From the NCBI GenBank assembly GCA_963765105.1, contig CAVXUW010000004.1:1335455-1399454 (forward strand): DNA of 64,000 nt. Reading direction: 5' to 3'. A model generated the notes under the pieces. That model worked only from the letters and a program-made list of their open reading frames with translations, ran no database searches and had not been told where the DNA came from. The translations under genes and the position numbers were made by a program. This stretch comes from CALMEC01 sp963765105. GTDB lineage: Bacteria > Actinomycetota > Thermoleophilia > Miltoncostaeales > Miltoncostaeaceae. Shown here piece by piece: positions 24,820 through 31,978 of this stretch (positions are counted from its first letter, which is position 1; the number at the start of each line of letters is the position of its first letter).

Positions 24820-25845
24820 GTGGCGAGTAAACACATCCAGGTCACGGTCGACAAGTTCAAGCGCATCGCCCACATTCCGGACAAGCCCCGGAAGCCGGCC
24901 GATGACGCCACCTGCCCGAAGTGCGAGTCGCATTTCCGTGCCGAGGAGATGACGCGTAACGCACATGTGTGCACCACGTGCGGCCATCACTTTGCGATCA
25001 CCGCCCGCGGGCGGCTCGATCACCTCGCCGGGGACGGCGAGTGGAAAGAACTCTGGACGGAGCTTCGCGCCAGCGACCCACTGCAGTTCATCGACCTTGA
25101 GCCCTACCCGCAGCGTGTCAAGAAGGCCGAGGCCAAAACCGACCTCGGCGAGGCCATTGTTGTCGCCGAGCTCGAGATTCAGGGCCAGGCCTGTGTGGCC
25201 GCCATCATGGACTTCGCGTTCATGGGGGGCAGCATGGGCAGCGTCGTCGGCGAGAAGATCGCGCGCGCCTGTGAACGCGCCATCGAGTTGGGGGTGCCTC
25301 TGGTAACCGTCGCCTCGTCGGGTGGTGCCCGCATGCAGGAAGGTGTCCTTGCGCTTATGCAGATGGCCAAGACCGTGGTGGCCTTCGAGGCGCTAAACGA
25401 CGCGCGTCTTCCCGCCATCGTCATCCTCGCTCACCCCACCACGGGGGGCGTGTGGGCCTCGTACGCGGCGCTGGGTGACATTACGTACGCCGAACCCGGT
25501 GCCCTCATCGCGTTCTCCGGCCCCCGGGTTATTGAGCAGACCACGCGAGAGAAGCTGCCGCCCGACTTCGGCTTGGCCGAGAGCCAGCTGCACAACGGGC
25601 AAATCGACGCGGTGGTCGACCGGCGTGAGCTGCCTGAGCGTCTCGCGACGGTGATGCGCATCATGCACCGACCCAACCTCGCCGCCTCGGCACCGTTTGG
25701 CGCCCAATTTGCCCAGGCCAGCGGCGAGGCCATGGGCCGAGTGGCCGACGGCATCGTCGAGACCATTACGCAGACGTTGCCGAGGCTGCCTCGGAAGATT
25801 GCCGATCGCATCACCCGCGACGTGCGGGGCGGTGGTGACCGATGA
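24820..25845 (+). CDS. accD: Acetyl-CoA carboxylase carboxyltransferase beta subunit
   Basis: A 341-residue subunit of the carboxyltransferase that makes malonyl-CoA. The zinc ribbon is complete: Cys32, Cys35 (CPKC), Cys51, Cys54 (CTTC). The crotonase-like core has MDFAFMGGSMGSVVGEK, SSGGARMQEG and HPTTGGVWASYA, the loops that bind CoA and biotin. The GTG at 24820 is chosen because of the -10 element and because the zinc ribbon starts 30 residues later; the longer open frame upstream is unrelated. It overlaps accA by 4 bases (ATGA). The accC/accB partners are not in this window. Confidence 0.96.
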   Translation: MASKHIQVTVDKFKRIAHIPDKPRKPADDATCPKCESHFRAEEMTRNAHVCTTCGHHFAITARGRLDHLAGDGEWKELWTELRASDPLQFIDLEPYPQRVKKAEAKTDLGEAIVVAELEIQGQACVAAIMDFAFMGGSMGSVVGEKIARACERAIELGVPLVTVASSGGARMQEGVLALMQMAKTVVAFEALNDARLPAIVILAHPTTGGVWASYAALGDITYAEPGALIAFSGPRVIEQTTREKLPPDFGLAESQLHNGQIDAVVDRRELPERLATVMRIMHRPNLAASAPFGAQFAQASGEAMGRVADGIVETITQTLPRLPRKIADRITRDVRGGGDR

Positions 25846-26843
25846 GCGCCAAGTCGGTTGGCGGGCGCTTTGTGCGCCGAATCGCCGAGAAGATTCATGT
25901 CGCTGGGCCGGAGGACTCCTCCGACAGTTGGGATGCGATCCAACTGGCCCGACACCAGGACCGTCCCTACCCGCTCGACTACCTCAGCCGCCTGTGCACC
26001 GACTTCGAAGAGATTCACGGCGACCGCTCGTTCGGGGATGACCCGGCGATTGTCGCCGGCATCGGCCGCTACAACGACGAGCCCGTTGCATTCATCGGCG
26101 AGCAAAAGGGCCGTGACACGCAGGAGCGCACTTACCGAAACTTCGGTATGCCGAGCCCCGAGGGTTACCGCAAAGCCCTGCGACTCATGGAGTTGGCGAC
26201 GAAGCTCGACATTCCCCTCGTCACTCTCATCGACACCCCCGGGGCATTCCCCGGCGCCGGCGCCGAACAGCGTGGCCAGGGTGGGGCCATTGCTCGCAGC
26301 ATTGCGGCCATGGTGCGCATTCCCGTTCCCACCGTCGCGGTCATCGTGGGGGAGGGGTCGTCCGGCGGGGCGCTTGCCATCGGCGTCGCCGATCGTGTGC
26401 TCATCATGGCCAACGGCACCTACTCGGTGATCTCACCGGAGGGCGGTGCTGCCATTTTGTGGCGCGACGCGGGCAAGGCACGCCTCGCCGCGGCCGCCTT
26501 CAAGCCCACTGCGGCTACGTGCTACCGCCACGGCATCGTCGATGCCGTGGTGCCGGAGCCGAAGGGTGGAGCGCATAAAGACCATGACGAGGCGGCGCGC
26601 CTTCTCGACCAGTACCTGCAGCGCCAGTTCCGTGACCTTCGCGCGCTGCCGGCCGCCGATCGGCTCCGTCAACGTCGGGAGCGTTTCCGTCGCTTGGGCG
26701 CCTTCCGTGAGTTTGCGATCGGCGACCCGGCGGCGGTTGCGTCCGGCCGGGTGGACTCGTCGACAGGTGCACAGACCACGCCCCGCGCTCCGAATGCCGA
26801 CCAAAACGGCAACGGCCCGGGACATTCGTCCTCGAGCCGTTGA
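25842..26843 (+). CDS. accA: Acetyl-CoA carboxylase carboxyltransferase alpha subunit
   Basis: A 333-residue partner of AccD. It starts with the usual basic/acidic helix region, then LARHQDRPYPLDYL, GDRSFGDDPAIV, FIGEQKGRDT, NFGMPSPEGYRKALRLM, TLIDTPGAFPGAGAEQRGQG and GEGSSGGALAIG, all hallmark AccA blocks; the glycine pairs form the oxyanion holes. The last 40 residues are a Ser/Asn/Pro-rich, probably disordered tail. Separate AccD and AccA (rather than the fused actinobacterial AccD5-like acyl-CoA carboxylase) is the classical bacterial arrangement. A strong terminator follows. Confidence 0.96.
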   Translation: MSAKSVGGRFVRRIAEKIHVAGPEDSSDSWDAIQLARHQDRPYPLDYLSRLCTDFEEIHGDRSFGDDPAIVAGIGRYNDEPVAFIGEQKGRDTQERTYRNFGMPSPEGYRKALRLMELATKLDIPLVTLIDTPGAFPGAGAEQRGQGGAIARSIAAMVRIPVPTVAVIVGEGSSGGALAIGVADRVLIMANGTYSVISPEGGAAILWRDAGKARLAAAAFKPTAATCYRHGIVDAVVPEPKGGAHKDHDEAARLLDQYLQRQFRDLRALPAADRLRQRRERFRRLGAFREFAIGDPAAVASGRVDSSTGAQTTPRAPNADQNGNGPGHSSSSR

Positions 26844-26861
26844 ACCGTTCCTGAAAAGGGA

Positions 26862-26884
26862 GGGGTGCGCATCCTGCGCACCCC
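26862..26884. terminator. Bidirectional terminator after accA
   Basis: Perfect 10-bp stem GGGGTGCGCA / TGCGCACCCC with a TCC loop, preceded by AAAAGGGA. It lies between accA and the converging small gene and can serve both. Confidence 0.7.
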
Positions 26885-26890
26885 CACGCG

Positions 26891-27118
26891 CTACGCCGTG
26901 AGAGCAAGCTCCTGACGGCTGCGGGTAAGGCGAATTGCATCGCGAAGGAGTTCTCGGTTGGTCGCAACCGGCTCCGCGTACTCACCGATGATCTCGGCCA
27001 GCTCACGGTGCCACCGTTGAAGACGCTCGCCGGGGGCACGGTCGGGGTCGGCTCGTGTGAGGTCGAGGGCCATGGCTGTGAGGGCCTTGAGCTCGACCGT
27101 CGGGTCAGGACGGGACAT
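26891..27118 (-). CDS. Small conserved-looking helical protein
   Basis: A 75-residue soluble protein, rich in Leu, Arg and Glu, that should fold as two or three amphipathic helices (VELKALTAMALDLTRADP, LQRWHRELAEIIGEYAEP, ELLRDAIRLTRSRQEL). AAGGAG lies 12 bases before the ATG at 27118, which is why this start is used instead of the much longer open frame. No family was recognised. It ends 6 bases from the shared terminator with accA. Confidence 0.5.
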   Translation of the reverse strand: MSRPDPTVELKALTAMALDLTRADPDRAPGERLQRWHRELAEIIGEYAEPVATNRELLRDAIRLTRSRQELALTA

Positions 27119-27217
27119 ATCTGGGAGGGCTCCTTCTGAAGTCCGAGGGAGGACGGACCTCCCCTGTATCGGCAGCTTTCCCGGATCCTTTAGCGCTCCG
27201 TGTGTCCTTGACAGTCT

Positions 27218-27232
27218 GGGGGCCCGGCCCCC
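27218..27232. terminator. GC-rich hairpin after the decayed gene
   Basis: GGGGGC, loop CCG, GCCCCC. It lies just downstream (on the minus strand) of the decayed secreted-protein gene and before the small gene. Confidence 0.4.
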
Positions 27233-27239
27233 TGCGCTG

Positions 27240-27829
27240 TCGTCGGAGGACCCCTCCAGCCAACGGCGCTTCGGCACCTTTTGCAACGACACCGCGATCG
27301 CGAGCAAGTCGTCCTTCGGGGAGGGGCCGCTGATGGTGTAGCGCAGCGGGCCGTCGCGCCAGTAGAGGTGCGGCAGGGTGAGTGGGCCCGAGCCGAAGCG
27401 TCCCTGTGACGTCCCGATCGTCACCGGCTCGGTGGTCGCCGACGCGCACTCGCCGGCAAAGGGGTCGCTCGGCCAGTCCGTCGACGCAAGCCGCTGCGTC
27501 ATGTCCGATGCGCTCCCGCCCGCGCTGGTAGACGGCGGGGAACACCCACCATGAGCGCGGAATGGATGCCTGCTCGTGCAATTGCCGAGCCGACTATTTC
27601 GGTATCCCGCTCCGTGCCGACGGAGAATGAATCCGGTGAGGCGGGGATGAGCCGGGTGAAGCGTAAGCCGAGGCCCCGGCGTCTGAGTGGTTGGTGATGT
27701 CGGTGCCACGCCCAAGGTGCCGCGACGCAGAACGATCAGAGGAGCTCCCGATCGTGGAGTCGACGATCGACGATGGGGTCGGCAGCCCCGCGAACGGGCG
27801 GCGGCGAGCAGTGCGATGAGACCGGTCAT
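27240..27829 (-). pseudogene. Decayed gene for a secreted or lipoprotein
   Basis: The minus strand begins MTGLIALLAAA from 27829, like a signal peptide, but it then loses sense. A second frame reads RLIPASPDSFSVGTERDTE and EIVGSAIARAGIHSALMVG (about 27660-27560), and the first frame regains sense with LPHLYWRDGPLRYTISGPSP and DDLLAIAVSLQKV (about 27390-27270), which resembles the C-terminal strand-helix of DUF4367-type exported proteins. At least two frame changes are needed to join the parts, so the gene is probably dead. The rest of 27119-27900 shows no other gene. Confidence 0.4.
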
Positions 27830-27900
27830 GCCTGAACGCTATTCACCTGCACCGAGGCAACCACAGCACCTCTGGCGACAAGCGCTTCTGCAGGGGACGA

Positions 27901-28602
27901 TCAGGGACAGTGTCCCCAGCTGGTGACAGGGACCTCATGTGACACCGACGTCTCCGGGCCCCGCGCTTCCCCCAGCACGGCGTCGCGTCCTTCAGCGATG
28001 TGGACGCGGAGCGCCTCGAGATCGCCCGCTTCCAGGGCGTCAACCAACTTCCGGTGGTGGGGGCCCATCCGCTCGAGTGGCCAGACAGCCCGCAGATGCA
28101 GCAGGAAGAGCTGCATCTCTGCAGCGAGGGCTGTGTAGGCGGCGATGATGCGTGGGCTTTCCGACGCGGCGACGATTGCGCCGTGGAGCCGCGCGTGGGC
28201 GTCAGCCACCGCCGTCCACGAGGGGCGGGCGCGGCCCGAGGCGGTGACGAGCCGGTCGAGGGCGCGGTGCACCGTGTCCGGCAGACGGCCGTTGCCGCGT
28301 TCGACCGCCAGGTGTGCGGCTTCCATCTCGAGCGCGGTGCGCAGTTCGAACAGCCCGAAAAGCTCCTCGGGGTCGAGTGTCGCCACGCGGGCCCCGCGTC
28401 GGGGTTGCAGCTCGACCAGCCCCTCGCTGGCGAGCTGACGCAGGGCGGTGCGAAGGGTGTGCCGCGACACGTCGTAGATCGCGGCCAGCTCCACCTCGCG
28501 CAGCCGGGCACCGGGGGTGAGCGCGCCGTCGAGGATCTGACGGCGCAGCGCGTCGGCCAGCATGTCGACCACCGACGTGCGGGGAAGGGGCGGGGAGCTC
28601 AC
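27901..28602 (-). CDS. GntR-family (FCD-type) transcription regulator
   Basis: A 233-residue repressor. An N-terminal winged helix (about 10-75: LADALRRQILDGALTPGARL, then YDVSRHTLRTALRQLASEGL and ELQPRRGARVA) is followed by an all-helical FCD ligand-binding domain (LFELRTALEMEAAHLAVERG, DAHARLHGAIV, HHRKLVDALEAGD, HIAEG) whose Asp/His residues usually hold a metal that contacts a carboxylate ligand. The GTG at 28602 overlaps the eamA stop (GTGA), so the regulator is coupled to the exporter. A perfect FadR-type site lies in front of eamA, suggesting auto-regulation of this two-gene operon. Confidence 0.9.
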   Translation of the reverse strand: MSSPPLPRTSVVDMLADALRRQILDGALTPGARLREVELAAIYDVSRHTLRTALRQLASEGLVELQPRRGARVATLDPEELFGLFELRTALEMEAAHLAVERGNGRLPDTVHRALDRLVTASGRARPSWTAVADAHARLHGAIVAASESPRIIAAYTALAAEMQLFLLHLRAVWPLERMGPHHRKLVDALEAGDLEALRVHIAEGRDAVLGEARGPETSVSHEVPVTSWGHCP

Positions 28603-29477
28603 GTGGCCGGCTGCGCCAAGGGAGCGGGACGGGTTGGGAGCGACAGTACGACCATCGCGGCCGTGACGAGGCCGATACCGACAATCGACCCGGCTCCGAG
28701 CTGCTCGCCGAGCACCAGTGCTCCCAGCAGGGTCGCGGTCGCCGGTTCGGCAAGGGTGAGCGTCGCGGCCTCGGCAGCGCGCATGCGGCGAAGCCCATGG
28801 GCGTAGAGCAGGTACGCAACGACGGTCGGCACCACGCCAAGATAGATGGCCAGTGCCCATCCGGAGGGTTGGGCAAGCCAGCCCAGATCGACGACAAACA
28901 GCGCCGGCACGAGGATCATGGCGCCGACGCCGAATGCCCCGGCCATCACGCCGGCGGGTTCGCACCCCGCGGTGAGAAGGTTCTTGGCCAACACGGCGTA
29001 GAGCGCGTACCCCGCTCCGGCGACAAGGGCCAGCAGCACACCTACGGGCTCAACGCCGCCTCCCGCACCCGACGCGGTGGTGAGGATGGCGACACCTGCG
29101 CCGGCGAGGCTCGTGGCAATCGCCCAGCGAACGCTCTGCCGGGTTCGCGCGATGAGCCACTCGAATGCTCCGGTCGCCACGGGGCCGACACCGATCGCGA
29201 CGATCGTCCCCACGACCACGCCCGTTCTCGCAACCGCGGCGAAGAAGGCCAGCTGGTAGGCGGCGACCCCAACTCCGGCGAGCAGCAACGTCCCCGGCCG
29301 CTTTGTGAGGCCGCGAAGTGCGCGGGTGGCGACGGCGAGAAGCACGAGTAGCGCGCCTCCGATGATGATGCGCATCGTTCCCACGGCAACCGGAGCGTCG
29401 ACTGCCGCAAGCGCCTGCGACGTCCCGGTCGTGCCAAACATCACCGCAGCCACAAGGATCTGGATCCGAGCGAACAT
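28599..29477 (-). CDS. EamA/DMT-superfamily transporter
   Basis: A 292-residue membrane protein with ten predicted helices arranged as two EamA halves (about 1-135 and 145-285). The first helix is QILVAAVMFGTTGTSQALAA; the second half opens EPVGVLLALVAGAGYALYAV and closes with LAEPATATLLGALVLGEQLG, the end-of-repeat glutamate motif typical of the family. The ATG at 29477 is chosen because the operator lies immediately before it. The substrate is unknown; family members export amino acids, purines or drugs. The coupled GntR gene downstream probably senses the substrate or a relative. Confidence 0.9.
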   Translation of the reverse strand: MFARIQILVAAVMFGTTGTSQALAAVDAPVAVGTMRIIIGGALLVLLAVATRALRGLTKRPGTLLLAGVGVAAYQLAFFAAVARTGVVVGTIVAIGVGPVATGAFEWLIARTRQSVRWAIATSLAGAGVAILTTASGAGGGVEPVGVLLALVAGAGYALYAVLAKNLLTAGCEPAGVMAGAFGVGAMILVPALFVVDLGWLAQPSGWALAIYLGVVPTVVAYLLYAHGLRRMRAAEAATLTLAEPATATLLGALVLGEQLGAGSIVGIGLVTAAMVVLSLPTRPAPLAQPAT

Positions 29478-29483
29478 GGTCGT

Positions 29484-29498
29484 GATTGTCCAACAATC
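29484..29498. promoter_or_regulatory. FadR-type GntR operator in front of eamA-gntR
   Basis: Perfect palindrome GATTGT-CCA-ACAATC; its core TTGTCCAACAA matches the TNGTNNNACNA consensus of FadR-subfamily GntR regulators. A further ACAATC half-site follows at 29501-29506. It sits 6 bases upstream of the eamA start codon, where bound repressor would block transcription. Confidence 0.7.
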
Positions 29499-29597
29499 CA
29501 ACAATCACGTCAAGTGGGGCGGCGACGATGGCGATGATCTCCAGGAGGATGAGGCCCGCCAGCAGCAGATCGATGGTGCGGTGGGCGACCCTCAGAC

Positions 29598-30569
29598 CTA
29601 GGCGCGGACCAATGGCGCGTCGCCGTCGGACGCCGGTTGGGCGTCCATCGACGTCGAGGGAACCAGTACGCGCAGGGTCGGGCCGGGAGTGATGCGGACA
29701 AAGGTGTGCCAGCCGAGCGGCTCGCCGTCGGCTTGAACGGCCACGGGGCGTCGAGCTTCGACGATGATCGAGCGGGTGGCCCAGCCATCGACGAAGTCAC
29801 GCCGTCCGATATGTCGACCCCCACGGATAGCGCCGCCAAACGCCCCGGCGAGGGCACCCCATGACACCGACGGGAAGCCGAACCACCGGAGGCGTCCGTC
29901 GAAGTTCGCCTCAGGTGCGAGATCAAGCGCGCGGGGGCCTAGAAACGCATACGGCGATCCGCAGACAACCACCAGCGATGTGACGGCCATCGGCTCGTTG
30001 CCGTCGGCGGTTACGGTCACCTGTTCGTTTCGTGTGGAGTGCACGGTCTGAAGGGTGGCCACGGCGACCCCGGCGTTGCGAAATCGCGTCTTGATCCAGG
30101 GGTGGGCCTCCACGCGATGAATGGTCTCGGCATCCAACCCGACACCGGCGTTGACGCAGAAGACGCGGTCGTTTGGTCCGGTTTCGACACGGCCGAGGGT
30201 GACCTCACGCCAGTGTGGTGCGAACAGAGCCTGCTCCAGGGCGGGCAGCGCACGACGCGCCGGATGTGGCCATCCCATCGCGCGGGCAAACACGTTCGTG
30301 CTCCCGGCGGGGATCGGCACCAAGCCGACATCGGTGCTGGTGACGGCTGCGGCCACGTCGTTGACGGTGCCGTCGCCACCGATCACTGCGACGATGTTCG
30401 CGCCCTCCGCGATCGCCCGTGACGCAAGCTTTCCCGCGTGCCCACCGCGCTCGGTGATGAAGGTCGTCACGGAGCCGGCGCCGCCCAAGATGGCCTCGAC
30501 CCGCTGGCGGAGCCCGTCGCTGGCCCGCGTCGCGATCGGGTTCACGATGAGAGCAATGTGGTCGGTCAT
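29598..30569 (-). CDS. Diacylglycerol/sphingolipid kinase-family protein
   Basis: A 323-residue lipid kinase of the DgkB/YegS/BmrU type. Nucleotide-binding motifs are VIGGDGTVNDVAAAV (about 63-77) and VPIPAGSTNVFAR; a later beta domain holds FCVNAGVGLDAE and the C-terminal part AVQADGEPL, which in YegS-like kinases follows the catalytic base. It probably phosphorylates diacylglycerol or a related lipid in the inner leaflet. It overlaps the upstream hydrolase by 4 bases, suggesting one operon for lipid turnover. About 90 bases between its stop and the operator show no gene. Confidence 0.88.
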   Translation of the reverse strand: MTDHIALIVNPIATRASDGLRQRVEAILGGAGSVTTFITERGGHAGKLASRAIAEGANIVAVIGGDGTVNDVAAAVTSTDVGLVPIPAGSTNVFARAMGWPHPARRALPALEQALFAPHWREVTLGRVETGPNDRVFCVNAGVGLDAETIHRVEAHPWIKTRFRNAGVAVATLQTVHSTRNEQVTVTADGNEPMAVTSLVVVCGSPYAFLGPRALDLAPEANFDGRLRWFGFPSVSWGALAGAFGGAIRGGRHIGRRDFVDGWATRSIIVEARRPVAVQADGEPLGWHTFVRITPGPTLRVLVPSTSMDAQPASDGDAPLVRA

Positions 30570-31261
30570 TCGGTGAGCTCGACGCGTGCGAGGAACCCGG
30601 CGATGAGCAGGTCGAGCGTGGCGGGGTGCTCCTTCATCAGGTAGTGGCCGGTTTCCGGGACCGCCACCAGGATGCTCTGACGCACTCCACGGGCGATCTC
30701 CTCGCTGAGCGACGGTGGCGTCAGCTCGTCTTGCTCTCCGGCCACAACCAGCACCGGAACCGAGATCTCCCCGAGACGGTCGGTGATGTCAAAGGCCAGG
30801 CACGCCGAGTAGTCCCGCAGCAGGCTCTCCTGACCGTTGGCGATCATCTGTTCCGTCTCGATGGCCAACTCCACGTCGTCAATGCGGGCGTATCCCTTGC
30901 GCAGAACTCGCTCACACTCGGCGGGAAAGTCATTCTTGGCGAGCTCGAATGCGGCGTCCGGAACAAAAAGACGGGGTCCGCTGGCGATGATCACCAACCC
31001 GGCGACCGCCTCGGGAGCCGCAAGTGCCACCTCCATCGCAATCGCCCCGCCCAGCGAGTGTCCCACCAGCACCCGCGGACCCGACACCTCGCGAATGGCG
31101 GAGAGCACCCACTCGGCGTTTGCCGCGGCGCTTGTCAGGGCCGTTCCCGCGGGATGGCCGGGCATGGACAACACGACGCTGCCCTCAAACCGTGGCTCCT
31201 GATGGGACCAGCTGGCGGAGCTTCCGCCGGCGCCGTGGATGAAGATGGGTTGGGGAGCCAT
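30566..31261 (-). CDS. Alpha/beta-fold hydrolase
   Basis: A 231-residue serine hydrolase. The oxyanion loop FIHGAGGSSASW, nucleophile Ser69 in VGHSLGGAIA, an acid in AGEQDELTP and the base His in ETGHYLMKEHP make a full catalytic triad. The cap region is short. It may act on esters or lipids; the coupled downstream lipid kinase supports a lipid substrate, but this is an inference. The ATG at 31261 has a TAACAT hexamer 7 bases before it and no ribosome site, so the message is probably leaderless. Confidence 0.88.
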   Translation of the reverse strand: MAPQPIFIHGAGGSSASWSHQEPRFEGSVVLSMPGHPAGTALTSAAANAEWVLSAIREVSGPRVLVGHSLGGAIAMEVALAAPEAVAGLVIIASGPRLFVPDAAFELAKNDFPAECERVLRKGYARIDDVELAIETEQMIANGQESLLRDYSACLAFDITDRLGEISVPVLVVAGEQDELTPPSLSEEIARGVRQSILVAVPETGHYLMKEHPATLDLLIAGFLARVELTE

Positions 31262-31268
31262 TGCCCGC

Positions 31269-31274
31269 ATGTTA
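31269..31274 (-). promoter_or_regulatory. Leaderless -10 element of the hydrolase-lipid kinase operon
   Basis: TAACAT on the minus strand, 7 bases before ATG 31261. Confidence 0.55.
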
Positions 31275-31306
31275 GTGACCCCTCCAGAGGCCGAAATGGG
31301 TTCTGG

Positions 31307-31312
31307 TAATCT
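31307..31312 (+). promoter_or_regulatory. Candidate leaderless -10 element of the HAD-ileS operon
   Basis: TAATCT, 9 bases before GTG 31322. It is only about 35 bases from the divergent TAACAT element, so the two promoters are compact and could be co-regulated. Confidence 0.45.
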
Positions 31313-31321
31313 CCCCGCCCC

Positions 31322-31978
31322 GTGAAACCCCTGCTCATCGCCTGCGATTTCGATGGAACGATCACGCAGCGGGACACCCTCCACGTGGTCGTCGAAGAAC
31401 TCGGTGACACGGGACTGTGGGAGACCTTCGATGTGCCACTGCGAGAGGGACGCATGACGGTGGAACAAGCCATGGAAGCTGAGTTTGCCGCCGTGCGGGC
31501 GACGCCCGAACAGGTCCGCGAGGCCGTGGCGACGCTCGCCCCGGTACGCGACGGCTTCGGCGAACTGGTGCACTGGGCAGAAGGGAAGGGGCACCGTGTC
31601 GTTGTCATGAGCAACGGGTTTCGCTCACTGATCGAACCGGTCCTTGCCCACGCGGGGCTTTCGCGGCTTCCCGTCATCGCCCATGACGCCACCTTCGCAC
31701 CCGACGGAACGACGATTCACTGGTCGGACCGTGGTGAGCGGTGCACGATCTGCGACCGCCCGTGTAAACGCCAGCCGCTGCGAGAGATCTCCAATGGCGA
31801 ATCGGTTGTGTTCATCGGGGACGGCATCTCCGACCGCTGCGTGTCGGGGGTCGCGGACGTCCTGTTCGCCCGCGATTTCCTGGCGGACCACCTCACCACC
31901 ACCGGAACGTCTTTTCACCCGTTCGACGACTTTCACGACGTCCTGGCCGAACTGACGCGACAGAGCGACGCCGCATGA
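31322..31978 (+). CDS. HAD-family phosphatase (SerB/MtnX-like)
   Basis: A 218-residue HAD hydrolase. Motif I is DFDGT (Asp9 nucleophile, Asp11 acid/base), motif II is the Ser in VVMSNGF, motif III includes the Lys of CKRQPL and motif IV is FIGDGISDRC. The helical cap between 15 and 85 is of the SerB/MtnX size. A CTICDRPCK segment with three Cys is unusual and might bind zinc. The natural substrate could be a phosphoserine-like or keto-phosphate compound. Its stop overlaps the ileS start (ATGA), so it is in an operon with the synthetase. Confidence 0.85.
   Translation: MKPLLIACDFDGTITQRDTLHVVVEELGDTGLWETFDVPLREGRMTVEQAMEAEFAAVRATPEQVREAVATLAPVRDGFGELVHWAEGKGHRVVVMSNGFRSLIEPVLAHAGLSRLPVIAHDATFAPDGTTIHWSDRGERCTICDRPCKRQPLREISNGESVVFIGDGISDRCVSGVADVLFARDFLADHLTTTGTSFHPFDDFHDVLAELTRQSDAA

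Noticed and set aside
29505..29597. Possible small membrane protein on the minus strand between lipid kinase and eamA (IDLLLAGLILLEIIAIVAA)
   Set aside because: The frame has no start codon in a usable place and runs through the operator and into eamA in another frame; probably chance.
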